A stretch of 64,000 nucleotides of DNA, taken from assembly GCF_963678975.1 (NCBI RefSeq), contig NC_089273.1, forward strand, positions 5,782,507 to 5,846,506, in the 5' to 3' direction. Position numbers and translations under genes: made by a program. Positions 12,335 through 23,610 of this stretch are shown one piece after another. The stretch's first letter is position 1; every line of letters begins with the position of its first letter. This DNA is from Dysidea avara (lineage: Eukaryota; Porifera; Demospongiae; Dictyoceratida; Dysideidae). The notes beneath the pieces were generated by a model, which was given only the letters and a program-made list of their open reading frames with translations, had not been told where the DNA came from and ran no database searches.

Positions 12335-14353
12335 GTAACTAATTTCCTTCCTGCCTGATACCTTCAGACAAAGTGCGCTAACTAAGTTGATAATTTCACT
12401 GTTAGACATCATCATGGCTAAACAGGGGCCATTTGAGAGCTTACCATATTGGTATGTAAAATGAATGCATCATGTGCTTATCTTTAAAACTGCATTCAGA
12501 GACTTGTGTGCTGCCACTGGTATAAAAGAGCCACTAAGTCAGTGAAACCAATTAACCACTATAATTCATGTTGGTCTACAGTTTATTGTATTCAATATGT
12601 TAGTTAAGAAATACTGTAAATTATCACTACCCTCAACCAGTTACATTATACTGTTAGCATCACAACTTTTGCAACTTCTGTTTAGCTTTTCATGGAATAC
12701 AGAAAAGAATATAAACAATTCCTTTTTAGCTCACAACATTATTACAACAGTACAACTCCTGTTTTGCTTTTCATGGAAATTCACAAGGATGTGATAATTT
12801 CTTTTAGAATATTTGTGTAGGCTACTTCATTGCCCACACCTCAGACACCTGACCCATCTCAAAGTCTCACTGTGATCTGTCAGGTACTTATCATCACAGC
12901 CACAAGAATTTTCATCACACAGTGCAGTAATACTGTACATTAGGGATCATTATAGAGGTTTGTCATAATACTTCAAATAAGTTGATATGGACATTTCTTT
13001 ACTAAACATTTTTTATTACTGACTATAATTATAATGATACTAATTTCTTGCCTGCCTGATACCTTCAGACAGGTGGAATGGCTAAGTTGATAATTTCACT
13101 GTTATACATCACTTTGGCCCAACATGTGCTTTTTGGCAGCTTACCACACTATGTACATGCATCCATCATGTACTTACTGTTATTTCCATATCTGTTTGTT
13201 GCTCAGTGTAGAGACCATTCTCGTTTTGTTCATTAATTGTAATGCTACTAACGGGTTTAACATAGCTGGAAATGAAGTGAAAGGGCAAATGGCCACTTCT
13301 CTTGTTCTGTTATAAATACTGACAAAATATAATCATAGCTGCATTAAATATTTTAGAGACTTGTGTGTGTTGCCAATGGTAAGAGCCGCAAAGTCAGTAA
13401 AACTGATTAGCCACCAATTGTGACCAAATTTTGGAAATCACCCATATGGGGGTGCTTGAAATAATTAGAATTTTCATATTTAGTGGGCTGCTACTATAAG
13501 CAAGGCATTTTTTTTTTAATTTCTAGAATTTTCCAATAATTTGAGGTATTGAGAATGGCTTACAATCAGTAACAAGTAGATTTGCACTATAAAGCTTGTT
13601 ATTTGATCATTAAATATTTTAAGTGTCAAATACACCCACATGTTTGATTTCCCAAAATTTGGTCACAATTTATGGCGAGCTACAGTTGCAACAATATGGT
13701 AGTTAAGAAGCACTAAATGATCACTACCTCAATCAGTTACATAGTGTTACAACTTCTGAAACTTCTGTTTGAATTTTCTTGAAACCACAAAGGATATGAT
13801 GATTTCTTTTTAGGACACAATATTTGTATATTCCACTATTATACCAGACCTCTTAACTTCATACCAGACCTCTTCACTCCATACCAGACCTCTTAACTCC
13901 ATCCCACACCTCTTCACTCCATACCATACCTCTTCACTCCATACCATACATCTTAACTCCATACCAGACCTCTTAACTCCATGTGGTCTGTTCAATTTTC
14001 TAACCATCTCAATGTCTCAGTGTAATGTACCAGTCAGTGGTGGATATAGGATTATTAAAAGGGAGTTCTGAAAGTTGGTATAGCTGAAACATAAGGCATC
14101 TGAGGACATTTCTCCTGAACATTTTGAGAATTTAGAAGCTCTGAGATTGAGCTTTAGGTTACTTTTAGTTAACACTCACAATAAATTTAATGCTTTAAAC
14201 TGTAGTAAATACTGTAGCTAACTATATAGTTGTGATTAAGCTGCAGTATTGATTGCTTTATTAGTTATGTGACTGCTCTATTAGAGTATCTCAATCATTT
14301 TAAAGGTGTAGTGGGAGGTGATAAGTGAAGTGTTGCTGAATAGTTATAAAAAT
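12335..14353. repeat. Tandem array unit 4, left part
   Basis: Segments A and B, the 249-bp MITE, seven 20-bp minisatellite copies (about 13842-13982) and the first half of the CAGTGGCGGAT-family MITE remnant. Unit 4 breaks at TTATAAAAAT (14353) and resumes with AATGGTGTTAG at 23468, leaving the 9.1-kb insertion between. Confidence 0.85.
13419..13667. mobile_element. MITE copy orthologous to 8848-9097
   Basis: Same ends and same flanks (CCACCAAT left, TTTATGGCG right) as the unit 2 copy, with few differences. It was therefore duplicated along with the array unit and did not insert independently. Confidence 0.88.
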
Positions 14354-14658
14354 CTAATCAAAAACAGCCAAGCTGTAAAAAAGGTGCGACCCCCAAAAAA
14401 GGCCATGGTGAAAAAAGATGTGAAATCCAAGGTGGCGGCCAAGAAATGGTTGTGATGGTAGGTTAATGGTTACATTTTAATAACGACAATTCAGGTGAGC
14501 TTTGGCACAAAATTCGCCTGAATTGTCGTTATTAAAATGTAACCATTAACCTACCATCACAGCCATTTCTTGGCCGCCACCTTGGATTTCACATCTTTTT
14601 TCACCACGGCCTTTTTGGGGACCGCACCTTTTTTTACAGCTTGGCTGTTTTTGATTAG
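14354..14658. repeat. 305-bp palindrome at the 5' end of the composite element
   Basis: CTAATCAAAAACAGCC at the left is matched by its reverse complement ending GATTAG at 14658. The arms stay paired to a spacer of about 15 bases near 14498-14512, between TTCAGGTGA and TTCGCCTGAA. A few mismatches exist. A second copy is at 62856-63184 and one arm is present at 48560-48690. Such a structure forms a long hairpin in RNA. Confidence 0.93.
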
Positions 14659-14876
14659 ATATCACTTCTTTTTGTACCTGTATACTGCAAAGCCAGCCTA
14701 TGGCTGGCTTTGGGGCTTTTTTAACCCCTGTGTTTTTTCTTTACCACAGGAAGAAGTAAAGAACTTAAAGAAGATTTTTAATACTTCAATTATTTTTGAT
14801 TTTATTAGTAATTAGACAAATTATATACATATATTATTTATTACATGCCCATTATTCCCCACAGGATATTTTTTGC

Positions 14877-17800
14877 AGCTGATCTCTCTACTGGGTGACT
14901 TGAAATGTAGCTGAACTATATACAGAATGGTTTCTTTGTAGCTGAACTCTCTACAAGGTGACCTCTTCTAGCTGGTCTCTCTACAGGGTGATTTGTTTCT
15001 AGCTGAACTCTCTACAGGTGATTTGTTTGCAGCTAAACTCTCTACATGGTGGTTTCTTTGTAGCTGAACTCTCTACATGATGGTTTCTTTGTAGCTGAAC
15101 TCTCTATAAGGTGACTTCTTCTAGCTGATCCCTCTACAGGGGGATTTATTTGTAGCTGAACTCTCTACAGGGTGATTTGTTTGCAGCTGAACTCTCTACA
15201 TGATGGTTTCTTTGTAGCTGAACTCTCTACAAGGTGACTTCGTCCAGCTGATCTCTCTACGGGGTGATTTGTTCTAGCTGAACTCTCTACAGGTGATTTG
15301 TTTGCAGCTAAACTCTCTACATGGTGGTTTCTTTGTAGCTGAACTCCCTACATGATGGTTTCTTTGTAGCTGAACTCTCTACAAGGTAACTTCTTCTCTA
15401 CAGGGTGATTTGTTGTAGTTGAATTCTCTACAAGGTGGTTTGTTTGAGGCTGAACTCTCTACATGGCGGTTTCTTTGTAGCTGAACTCTCTACAGAGTGA
15501 TTTGTTTGCAGCTGAACTCTCTACATGATGGTTTCTTTGTAACTGAACACTCTACAAGGTGACTTCTTCTAGCTGATCTTTCTACAGGGTGAATTGTTGT
15601 AGCTGAACTATCTACAAGGTAACTTCTTCTAGCTGATTTCTCTACAGGGTGGTTTGTTTGTGGCTGAACTCTCTACACGATAACTTCTTCTAGCTGATCT
15701 CTCTACAGGGTGATTTGTTTGTAACTGAACTCTCTGCATGATGGTTTCTTTGTTGCTGAACTCTCTACAAGGTGACTTCTTCTAGCTGATCTCTCTACAG
15801 GGTGGTTTGTTTGTGGCTGAACTCTCTACAAGGTGACTTCTTCTAGCTGATCTCTCTACAGGGTGGTTTGTTTGTGGCTGAACTCTCTACAAGGTGACTT
15901 CTTCTAGCTGATCTCTCTACAGGGTGATTTGTTGTTTGTAACTGAACTCTCTGCATGATGGTTTCTTTGTAGCTGAACTCTCTACAAGGTGACTTCTTCT
16001 AGCTGATCTCTCTACAGGGTGGTTTGTTTGTGGCTGAACTCTCTACAAGATAACTTCTTCTAGCTGATCTCTCTACAGGGTGATTTGTTTGTAACTGAAC
16101 TCTCTGCATGATGGTTTCTTTGTAGCTGAACTCTCTACAAGGTGACTTCTTCTAGCTGATCCCTCTACAGGGGGATTTATTTGTAGCTGAACTCTCTACA
16201 AGTGATTTATTTGTAGCTGAACTCTTTATGTGGTGGTTTCTTTGTAGCTGAACTCTCTACAAGGTGACCTCTTCTAGCTGATCTCTCTACAGGGTGATTT
16301 GTTTCTAACTGAACTCTCTACAGGTGATTTTTTGCAGCTAAACACTCTACATGGTGGTTTCTTTGTAGCTGAACTCTTTATAAGGTGACTTCTTCTAGCT
16401 GAACTCTCTACGGGGTAATTTCTTTGTAGCTGAACTCTCTATATGATGGTTTCTTTGTAACTGAACTCTCAACAAGGTAACTTCTTCTAGCTGATCTTTC
16501 TACTGGATGATTTCTTTGCAGCTGAACTCTCTACATGGTGGTTTCTTTGTTGCTGAACTCTCTACAAGGTGAATTCTTCTACCTGATTTCTCTACAGGGT
16601 AATTTGTTTGTAACTGAACTCTGTACAAGTGTGTTTTTGTGGGTGATCTCACTGCAGGTTGATTTGTTTGTAGCTGAACTCACTAAAGGGTGATTTTGCT
16701 TGTAGCTGAACTCCTTGCATTGTGTCTAGTTTCTAGCTGATCTCTCTACAGGGTGATTTGTTTGTAGCTGATCTCTCCACAAATTGATTTGTGTGTAGCT
16801 GATCTCTCTGCAGGTTGATTATTTTGTAGCCGATCTCTCTACAAGGTAATTTGTTTGTAGCTGAACTGTCTATAAGGTGATTTATTTGTAGCTGATCTCT
16901 CTGCAGGTTGATTTGTTTTAGCTGAACTCTCTACAGGGTAATTTGTTTGTAGCTGAACTCCTTACATTGTGTCTAGTTTCTAGCTGATCTCTCTACAGGG
17001 TGATTTGTTTGTAGCTGATCTCTTTACAATTTATTTGTGTGTAACTGATCTTTCTACAGTTGATTTGCTTGTAGCCGATCTCTCTACAGGGTAATTTGTT
17101 TGTAGCAGAACTCTGTACAAGGTGCTTTTTTGTAGGTGATCTCACTGCAGGTTGATTTGTTTGTAGCTGAACTCACTAAAGGGTGATTTGCTTGTAGCTG
17201 AACTCCTTACATTGTGTCTAGTTTCTAGCTGATCTCTCTACAGGGCGATTTGTTTGTAGCTAATCTCTCTACAAGTGATATGAGTATAGCTGATCTCTCT
17301 GCAGGTTGATTAATTTGTAGCCAATCTCTCTACAAGGTAATTTGTTTGTAGCTGAACTGTCTATAAGGTGATTTGTTTGTAGCTGATCTCTCTGCAGGTT
17401 AATTTGTTTTAGCTGAACTCTCTACAGGCTGATTTACTTGTAGCTGAACTCCTTACATTGTGTCTAGTTTCTAGCTGATCTCTCTACAGGGTAGTTTGTT
17501 TGTAGCTGAACTCTCTATAAGGTGATTTGTTTGCAGCTGAACTCTCTACATGGTGGTTTCTTTGTTGCTTAACTCTCTACAGGGTGTTTTGCTTGTAGCT
17601 GAACTCTCTACAGGGTGATTTGTTTCTAACTTATCTCTCTACAGGTTGATTTGTGTGTAACTGATCTCTCTACAAGCTGATTTGTTTGTAGCTGATCTCT
17701 CTGCAGGTTGATTTGTGTGTAACTGATCTCTCTACAAGCTGATTTGTTTGTAGCTGATCTCTCTGCAGATTGATTTGTTTTAGTTGAACTCTCTTCAGGG

Positions 17801-19295
17801 TGATTTGTTTCTAACTTATCTCTCTACAGGTTGATTTGTGTGTAACTGATCTTTCTACAAGCTGATTTGTTTGTAGCTGATCTCTCTGCAGGTTGATTTG
17901 TGTGTAACTGATCTCTCTACAAGCTGATTTGTTTGCAGCTGATCTCTCTGCAGGTTGATTTGTTTGTTGCTGATCGCTCTAAAGGTTGATTTGTTTCTAG
18001 ATGATCTCTCTACAGGTTGATTTGTTTGTAGCTTATCTCTCTGCAGGTTGATTTGTTTCTAGATGATCTCTCTACAGGTTGATTTGTTTGTTGCTGATCA
18101 CTCTAAAGGTTGATTTGTTTGTAGCTGAACTCTCTGCAAAGTGTTTTGTTTGTAGTTGATCTCTCTACAAGGTGATTTTTTGTAGCTGACCTCTCTTCAG
18201 GGTGATTTGTTTCTAGCTGATATCTCTACAGGATGATTTTTTGTAGCTAACCTCTCTTCAGGGTGATTTGTTTCTAGCTGATCGCTCTACAGGTTGGTTT
18301 GTTTGTAGCTGAACTCTCTACAGGGTGATTTGCTTGTAGCTGAACTCCTTACATTATGTCTAGTTTCTAGCTGATCTCTCTACAGGGTGATTTGTTTGTA
18401 GCTGATCTCTCTACAAGTTGAATTGTGTGTAGCTGATCTCTCTGCAGGTTGATTTGTTTGTAGCCGATCTCTCTACAAGGTAATTTGTTTGTAGCTGAAC
18501 TGTCTAAAAGGTGATTTGTTTGTAGCTGATCTCTCTACAAGTAGATTTGTGTGTAGCTGATCTCTCTGCAGGTTGATTTGTTTGTAGCCGATCTCTCTAC
18601 AGGGTAATTTGTTTGTAGCTGATCTCTCTACAGGTTAATTTGTTTTAGCTGAACTCTCTACAGGCTGATTTGTTTGTAGCCGATCTCTCTACAGGGTAAT
18701 TTGTTTGTAGCTGAACTCTCTACAAGTTGATTTGTGTGTAGCTGATCTCTCTGCAGGTTGATTTGTTTGTAGCCGATCTCTCTACAGGGTAATTTGTTTG
18801 TAGCTGATCTCTCTGCAGGTTAATTTGTTTTAGCTGAACTCTCTACAGGCTGATTTGTTTGTAGCCGATCTCTCTACAGGGTAATTTGTTTGTAGCTGAA
18901 CTCTCTACAAGTTGATTTGTGTGTAGCTGATCTCTCTGCAGGTTGATTTGTTTGTAGCCGATCTCTCTACAGGGTAATTTGTTTGTAGCTGATCTCTCTA
19001 CAGGGTGATTTTTTTGTTGCTGACCTCTCTTTAGGGTGATTTGTTTCTAGCTGATCTCTCTACAGGGTGAATTTTTGTAGCTGACCTCTCTTCAGGGTGA
19101 TTTGTTTCTAGCTGATAGCTCTACAGGTTGATTTGTTTGTAGATGAACTCTCTACAGGGTAATTTGCTTGTAGCTGAACTCCTTACTTTGTGTCTAGTTT
19201 CTAGCTGATCTCTCTACAGGGTGATTTGTTTGTAGCTGATCTCTATACAAGTTGATTTGTGTGTAACTGATCTCTCTGCAGGGTAATTTGTTTGT
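14877..19295. repeat. 30-31-bp minisatellite, about 145 units
   Basis: Tandem units of the form TAGCTGAACTCTCTACA plus GGGTGATTTGTTTG, with alternating variants (CTGATCTCTC, AAGGTGACTTCTTC, CATGATGGTTTCTTTG). Early units alternate GTTTCTTTG and GACTTCTTC types. Later units are mostly GATCTCTCTGCAGGTTGAT, and blocks of several variants recur in the same order, showing higher-order growth. The array resumes at 21402-21775 and 22547-22600 after the nested insertions. The phase has no spacer/repeat alternation, so it is not CRISPR-like. Confidence 0.97.
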
Positions 19296-19303
19296 AGCTG
19301 AAC

Positions 19304-21401
19304 CAGAGGCGTAGCCAAGGGAGGGGGCAAGGGGAGGCATTTGCCCCCCATCACCGTAGTGGTTTTTTTTAAAAACCTCCGTCATAAGCTTACCAATATT
19401 AAACTGACACGCAAATGACTAAATTATGTGCGCTACTACGCGGTACCACCAGGGGTTGCTAGTGAACGCGCACACACAACATTCAACTCGCTCGTGAATC
19501 CACCGAACGAAAATATTAGAGACGCATTTCTATATTATTTTAGCTTAGATTACTCACGTGATAGAGCATTTTCGAATCTAAGGAGTGACCCGCTCAAAGG
19601 ACCTCGCCGCGGCAGGAGTCACAACTCACAAGTGACAAAGGAGACCAGATGACGCTAAGAACCTACTGCCAGCACGAATGGGAGGCCTGGGTCTGTGTAA
19701 CCCTTCTGCTAAAAATTTGATTCTTCCATTCAAGTTACCTCATCTTTAACCAAGGAGATCATTGAACAACAGACTTGCTTTAGGATGTCAGTGGTTAGTG
19801 CCCAGCGTCAAGCTAAGGCTGATGTTATAGCTTTGAGACATCGGCAGCTGGTTTGTAAGCAATCGGAACTCACACCACAGTTGCCAGTTAGTTTACGTTG
19901 TATTGTTTCTTTATCTAGTGAGAAAGGTGCCTCATCATGGTTATCAGTGCTTCCTATTGAAGAACATGGTTTTGCACTCCATAAAGGTGCATTTAGGGAT
20001 GCACTGTGTCTACGATATGGTTGGTTGCCCAATGGTCTACCTGCTAAGTGTGTCTGTGGTCATGGCTTTACTGTTGATCATGCAATGAATTGTGCTACAG
20101 GTGGTTTCCCTACTCTACGTCATAATGAACTTAGGGACTTCACTGCTGCTGCTTTGTCTGAAGTATGTCATAATGTGGCCATTGAACCAGTGCTGCAACC
20201 CCTGTCTGGTGAGTCCTTTCACTATGCCACAGCTAATGTGGAGGATGAGGCACGTTTAGATGTAAGTGCACATGGTTTTTGGGGAAGTCGTCATCAGAAG
20301 GCTTTCTTTGATGTTAGAATTTTCAATCCAACTGCTCCCAGTTATCGAAACACAGCGGTTTCTTCCTTGTACAGAAGGTTTGAAAGAGATAAACAAAGGA
20401 TGTATGAACAGAGAATAAGAGATGTTGAAATGGGCTCATTCACTCCATTGGTTTTCTCCACGTTTGGAGGGATGGGTAGTGCAGCTACAGTTGCTTATAA
20501 ACGTCTAGCTTCTATGCTATCTACTCAACGGGGCCAATCTTACAGCAGTGTTGTGTCATGGATTAGATGTTCCACCAGCTTCTCTTTGCTCAGGTCAGCA
20601 GTGACCTGCTTGCGTGGAGCAAGGTCACACCGTGGCAGCCCTGTGACCATTGGAGCACTTGACCTTGCTATTTCGGAAGGTCAAGTGTTGCCATCTCATC
20701 GATTGTTTTGAGTTTACAGTCTTTTTGTCCAGCACTTTTACCATCTGGTGCTGGGGGTGGTGGCAAGGGGTGCAGGCACCCCGGGAAAAAAAAAAAACCT
20801 GCCTATGAGGTCATAAAGTGTTGAATGTATCAAGTTTATTTTCTCGAGTCGATCACACTAGATCTTTGTACGGCAGTGCTGCCAGTGTAGTCGGCCTATT
20901 CCAAGAGGGCGGTTCTTCAGAACCCCCCTGGCTACGGGCCTGGATCAGTCACAAGCTTACAAGTTCTGCTAGCAAGGAAGACCGGTGGGATTTCATGCAA
21001 TACGTGGCATTTGAATTTCGCCGAGTGAAGTGAGTGAACATGTCATCCTGTCAGCAGTGTGCTAGGACTGCAACACAAGCTGTGGATAACGTAAAGTAAC
21101 TTGTATTAGCACTAAAATATTAACAATATAGCTCTACCGGACTGTGGATGAATTTGTTGGAGTACAGTTGTGGCACGTGCGATGATGCTCGACGAATATA
21201 CCTCCATTGAATCATTGATAAAAGATAACAATCAGTACTGAAGTAGTTACGTAGCTAGTTGTGTGAGCTGTAATAATACAACACCGTATGTTGGCTAGCC
21301 CACCATTGGGTCATTAGCCCTTTTTGCAATCATGAATGATTTTGAGCGTTTCGTGGGGGCATGCCTGCCCCTCCATCACCTTCTGGCTAGCTACGCCCCT
21401 G
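19304..21401. mobile_element. hAT-type element carrying a pol fragment
   Basis: Inserted in the minisatellite. Ends are CAGAGGCGTAGCCA and, at the right, TAGCTACGCCCCTG (reverse complement CAGGGGCGTAGCTA). The 8-bp target AGCTGAAC is duplicated perfectly at 19296-19303 and 21402-21409. A hAT transposase is not seen; instead the 2.1-kb interior holds a retrotransposon-like pol 3' fragment on the plus strand (19672-20711). The element looks non-autonomous and has apparently captured foreign coding sequence. Confidence 0.9.
19672..20711 (+). pseudogene. Retrotransposon pol C-terminal fragment with zinc knuckle and nuclease-like region
   Basis: A 308-residue ORF starts at 19785, but homology-like sequence begins earlier: ARMGGLGLCNPSAKN (from about 19672) is in one frame, and after a 1-nt shift in the AAAAATTT run near 19711 the next frame continues FDSSIQVTSSLTKEII into the ORF. 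In ORF numbering there is a CxCx7Hx3C cluster (C89, C91, H99, C103), then RHNELRD (112-118), ARLDV (D159) and FFDVRIFNP (D176). This order resembles the region after the reverse transcriptase in R2-like elements with a restriction-like (PD-D/ExK) endonuclease; that assignment is inference. No RT core is present and the frame is broken, so it is a fragment and not an active gene. Confidence 0.65.
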
Positions 21402-21786
21402 AGCTGAACTGTCTATAAGGTGATTTGTTTTAGCTGAACTCTCTACAGGGTGATTGCTTGTAGCTGAACTCCTTACATTGTGTCTAGTTTCTAGCTGATG
21501 TCTCTACAGGTTGATTTGTTTGTTGCTGATCACTCTAAAGGTTGATTTGTTGTAGCTGAACACTCTGCAAAGTGTTTTGTTGGTAGCTGATCACTCTAAA
21601 GGGTAATTTGTTTGTAGCTAAACTCTCTCCACAGTGACTTGTGTGTAGCTGAATTCTCTAGAGAGTGACTTAATTGTAGCTGAATTCTCTACAGGGTGCA
21701 TGACTTGTTTATAGCTGAACTTTCTTCAGTGTGACTTGTAATGTTCTGAATCTGTAAAGTGATATATTTGCTTAACTCTCCACATA
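21402..21786. repeat. Minisatellite continuation
   Basis: The 30-31-bp units resume right after the hAT target duplication and degrade toward 21775. The LINE fragment then interrupts the array again; a few units remain at about 22547-22600. Confidence 0.9.
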
Positions 21787-22546
21787 GTATTATTATTATT
21801 ATCAATTTTTCCAAAGATGGGTAACACAAAAGGCAATACTGCCTGTATAAGGTGATCCCCAACACAGAACATACATTCACATATACAATTACACACAAAC
21901 AAATACAAAAGGAACATGAACTACTTAATAATTACAAAATCAATAAACCTAATTACAAAAAAGATAATGTTTTAACCTAGTCTTAAAACTGCCAGTAGTC
22001 CTTTGAGATAAAATTTCAAAAGGAATTGAGTTCCAAAGAAAAGGTGTGGTCACAAAAAATGAGTGACGAAATGCGTTGATAGTTGACGACGCAAGATTTA
22101 ATGTCAAAGTATGTGACCTCGTAGCCAATGTGTTAAAATGAAAATACCTTGAGAAATTGATGGCAGTTCTTTTATGATAAATGGAATAGAGGGTCCAGAT
22201 AGATATATAGCTTCGACGTGTTTTAAGTGAAGGCCATCCCAGTTCACTGATGCAAACCGACGATGACTTAGACCATTTTTGAGCAGCTGCATCCCAAAAG
22301 CTTTTAATCCAGCGTGCAGCTCTATTCTGCACTGATTCCAGCAAACTAATATCCTGTGCTGTGTACGGCGCCCACACTACGCAAGCATATTCAAGGTAGG
22401 GTCTAACCAGTGCTTTGTAAGCACTAACTTTAGCTGCTTGGGTACAACCAAACATAGCACGGCATATACGGTTCAGGCACTTAGTAGCTTTACTGACTAC
22501 ATATCGACAATGATCATTCCACTTAAGTTTTGAGTGACTGTCTTCT
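21787..22546 (-). mobile_element. 5'-truncated non-LTR retrotransposon (LINE)
   Basis: Minus-strand fragment ending in a short (ATT)n tail at 21787-21802, with reverse-transcriptase C-terminal coding sequence upstream. The 5' end is cut at the minisatellite, as expected for 5' truncation during target-primed insertion. Superfamily is CR1/Jockey-like by general appearance. Confidence 0.85.
21949..22539 (-). pseudogene. Reverse transcriptase C-terminal fragment
   Basis: The open frame extends beyond the first Met (22455) to about 22539. It starts SHSKLKWNDHCRYVVSKATK, followed by LVRPYLEYACVVWAPY, LESVQNRAARWI and, near the end, FLWNSIPFEIL. These are the familiar post-catalytic (thumb and tail) motifs of CR1/Jockey-type reverse transcriptases. 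The catalytic FADD-type box lies upstream and is missing, so it is inactive. The frame is intact to its stop, which suggests a recent insertion. Confidence 0.85.
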
Positions 22547-22600
22547 TGCTGAACTGTCTATAAGATTAACTGTTTGCAGCTGAACTCCCTACAGAATAAC

Positions 22601-23465
22601 TTGTGATGTAATAAAATTCTATAATGGAGTAAATAAATTAGCCGAATGCTCTATTAGGGTGACTGTTCTATTAGAGTATCTCGATCTCGCATTTGCTACA
22701 CGGAGTTGGCTTTCGAATCATAACTCAGTGGTTTGTAATCCGATTCTTCTGTACTACTGCAAGGACTTTCTATGAAGATTATTCCAGCTATACACCGATT
22801 TTCAGCTCATTGCTCTAAGCGGTTTGCCTAGTAGGCGTGAAAACGAATACTTTTTATTCCTAAAAATCGATCACGTAATTGTGACACAGGTTGGGTTTTG
22901 TGTCATATCTCCATGGTCTTTATCTCGATTCCAATCAAACCACCAAAAGGCACTCCTACGATGGTTACTCCATCTACATAGCAATTTTCAACTCATTCCA
23001 TGAAGCGGTTTACCCTGTAGGCGTGACAACAAATCGATCTTGTTTTACGCGAATAATCGGTCATAACTCCTGAACCATTCATCGGATTTGTACCATATTT
23101 GAAGCTAACATTCGCCTTTGGACTCCCTTTCTGTCTGCCAAATTTCAAGGCGATCGGACTACGCATTTGCTTGTTATAGCAATTTTTGAAAGTGTGCGAA
23201 AAGACGAAGAAGAAAAAAAAAACGAAGAAAAAAAACGAAACTTTGGCAGCTCGTATCTCGGAAATGGCTGGAGCGATTTCCTTGAAATTTGGAATGTAGA
23301 CTCCCCTGGCTGGCGGGCAACTGTGTAGCAAATTTGGTTCCAATCAGATAAGTGATTACCGAGATACAAAGGTGTGCAAATGACGTTTTCGTTCTTCCTG
23401 TCAATATACTCACGGGTGTGGCGCGCCGGCTTCTTGGGCCGCACGACACACTACCGTGTGTCTTG
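22601..23465 (+). repeat. Tail module of the composite element
   Basis: Two CTCTATTAG cassettes (22650-22690) are followed by a 0.75-kb segment with no coding signature. Related sequence lies at 63745-64000 after the second minisatellite and, inverted, at 47503-48145. The end, hairpin plus CTTGA, is conserved between this copy and the one at 47503, which fixes the 3' border. Small overlapping ORFs on the minus strand here are not supported by conservation. Confidence 0.8.
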
Positions 23466-23610
23466 ATAATGGTGTTAGTTAAGTGAAATTTCATACATGC
23501 TACTGGAATAAGGTGGATATAGTTGGTTGCTATGACAAATTGTCAATACAACAATAATGAAGCTAGTTAGATTGAGCTAATAAAATTTAAAAGTGGGTTT
23601 CTGTTGAACC
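23466..23610. repeat. Tandem array unit 4, right part
   Basis: Continuation of the unit 4 MITE remnant (AATGGTGTTAGTTAAGTG onward) ending at the CTGTTGAACC/ATTAACC junction shared with unit 2. Confidence 0.85.

Larger units (their letters stand above)
14354..23465 (+). mobile_element. 9.1-kb composite element with minisatellite core
   Basis: Other array units give the empty site: TTATAAAAATAATGGTG is uninterrupted there, while here it is split after AAAAAT by 9.1 kb. Order: 305-bp palindrome, a CCAGCCTATGGCTGG motif, 30-31-bp minisatellite, CTCTATTAG cassettes (about 22650-22690) and a 0.8-kb tail ending in a perfect 7-bp hairpin (GACACAC, loop TACC, GTGTGTC) just before the end. The target can be read as a 2-bp AT duplication, or as insertion between A and T with ends TC...TTGA. 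The latter, with a 3' terminal hairpin, resembles non-autonomous Helitron/Helentron elements, some of which carry tandem-repeat cores. No Rep/helicase ORF is present. Confidence 0.8.

Noticed and set aside
9240-14007. ORFs with repeated GVKRSGMELRCMVWSEEVWY
   Set aside because: Translation of the 20-bp minisatellite; it has no conserved frame in units with fewer repeats.
14877-19295. Minisatellite considered as a CRISPR array
   Set aside because: Contiguous degenerate units without unique spacers, in a eukaryotic context with no cas genes.
22993-23494. Three overlapping minus-strand ORFs of 99-116 codons
   Set aside because: They lie in the repeated tail of the composite element, overlap in different frames and are not preserved in the copy at 47503-48145.
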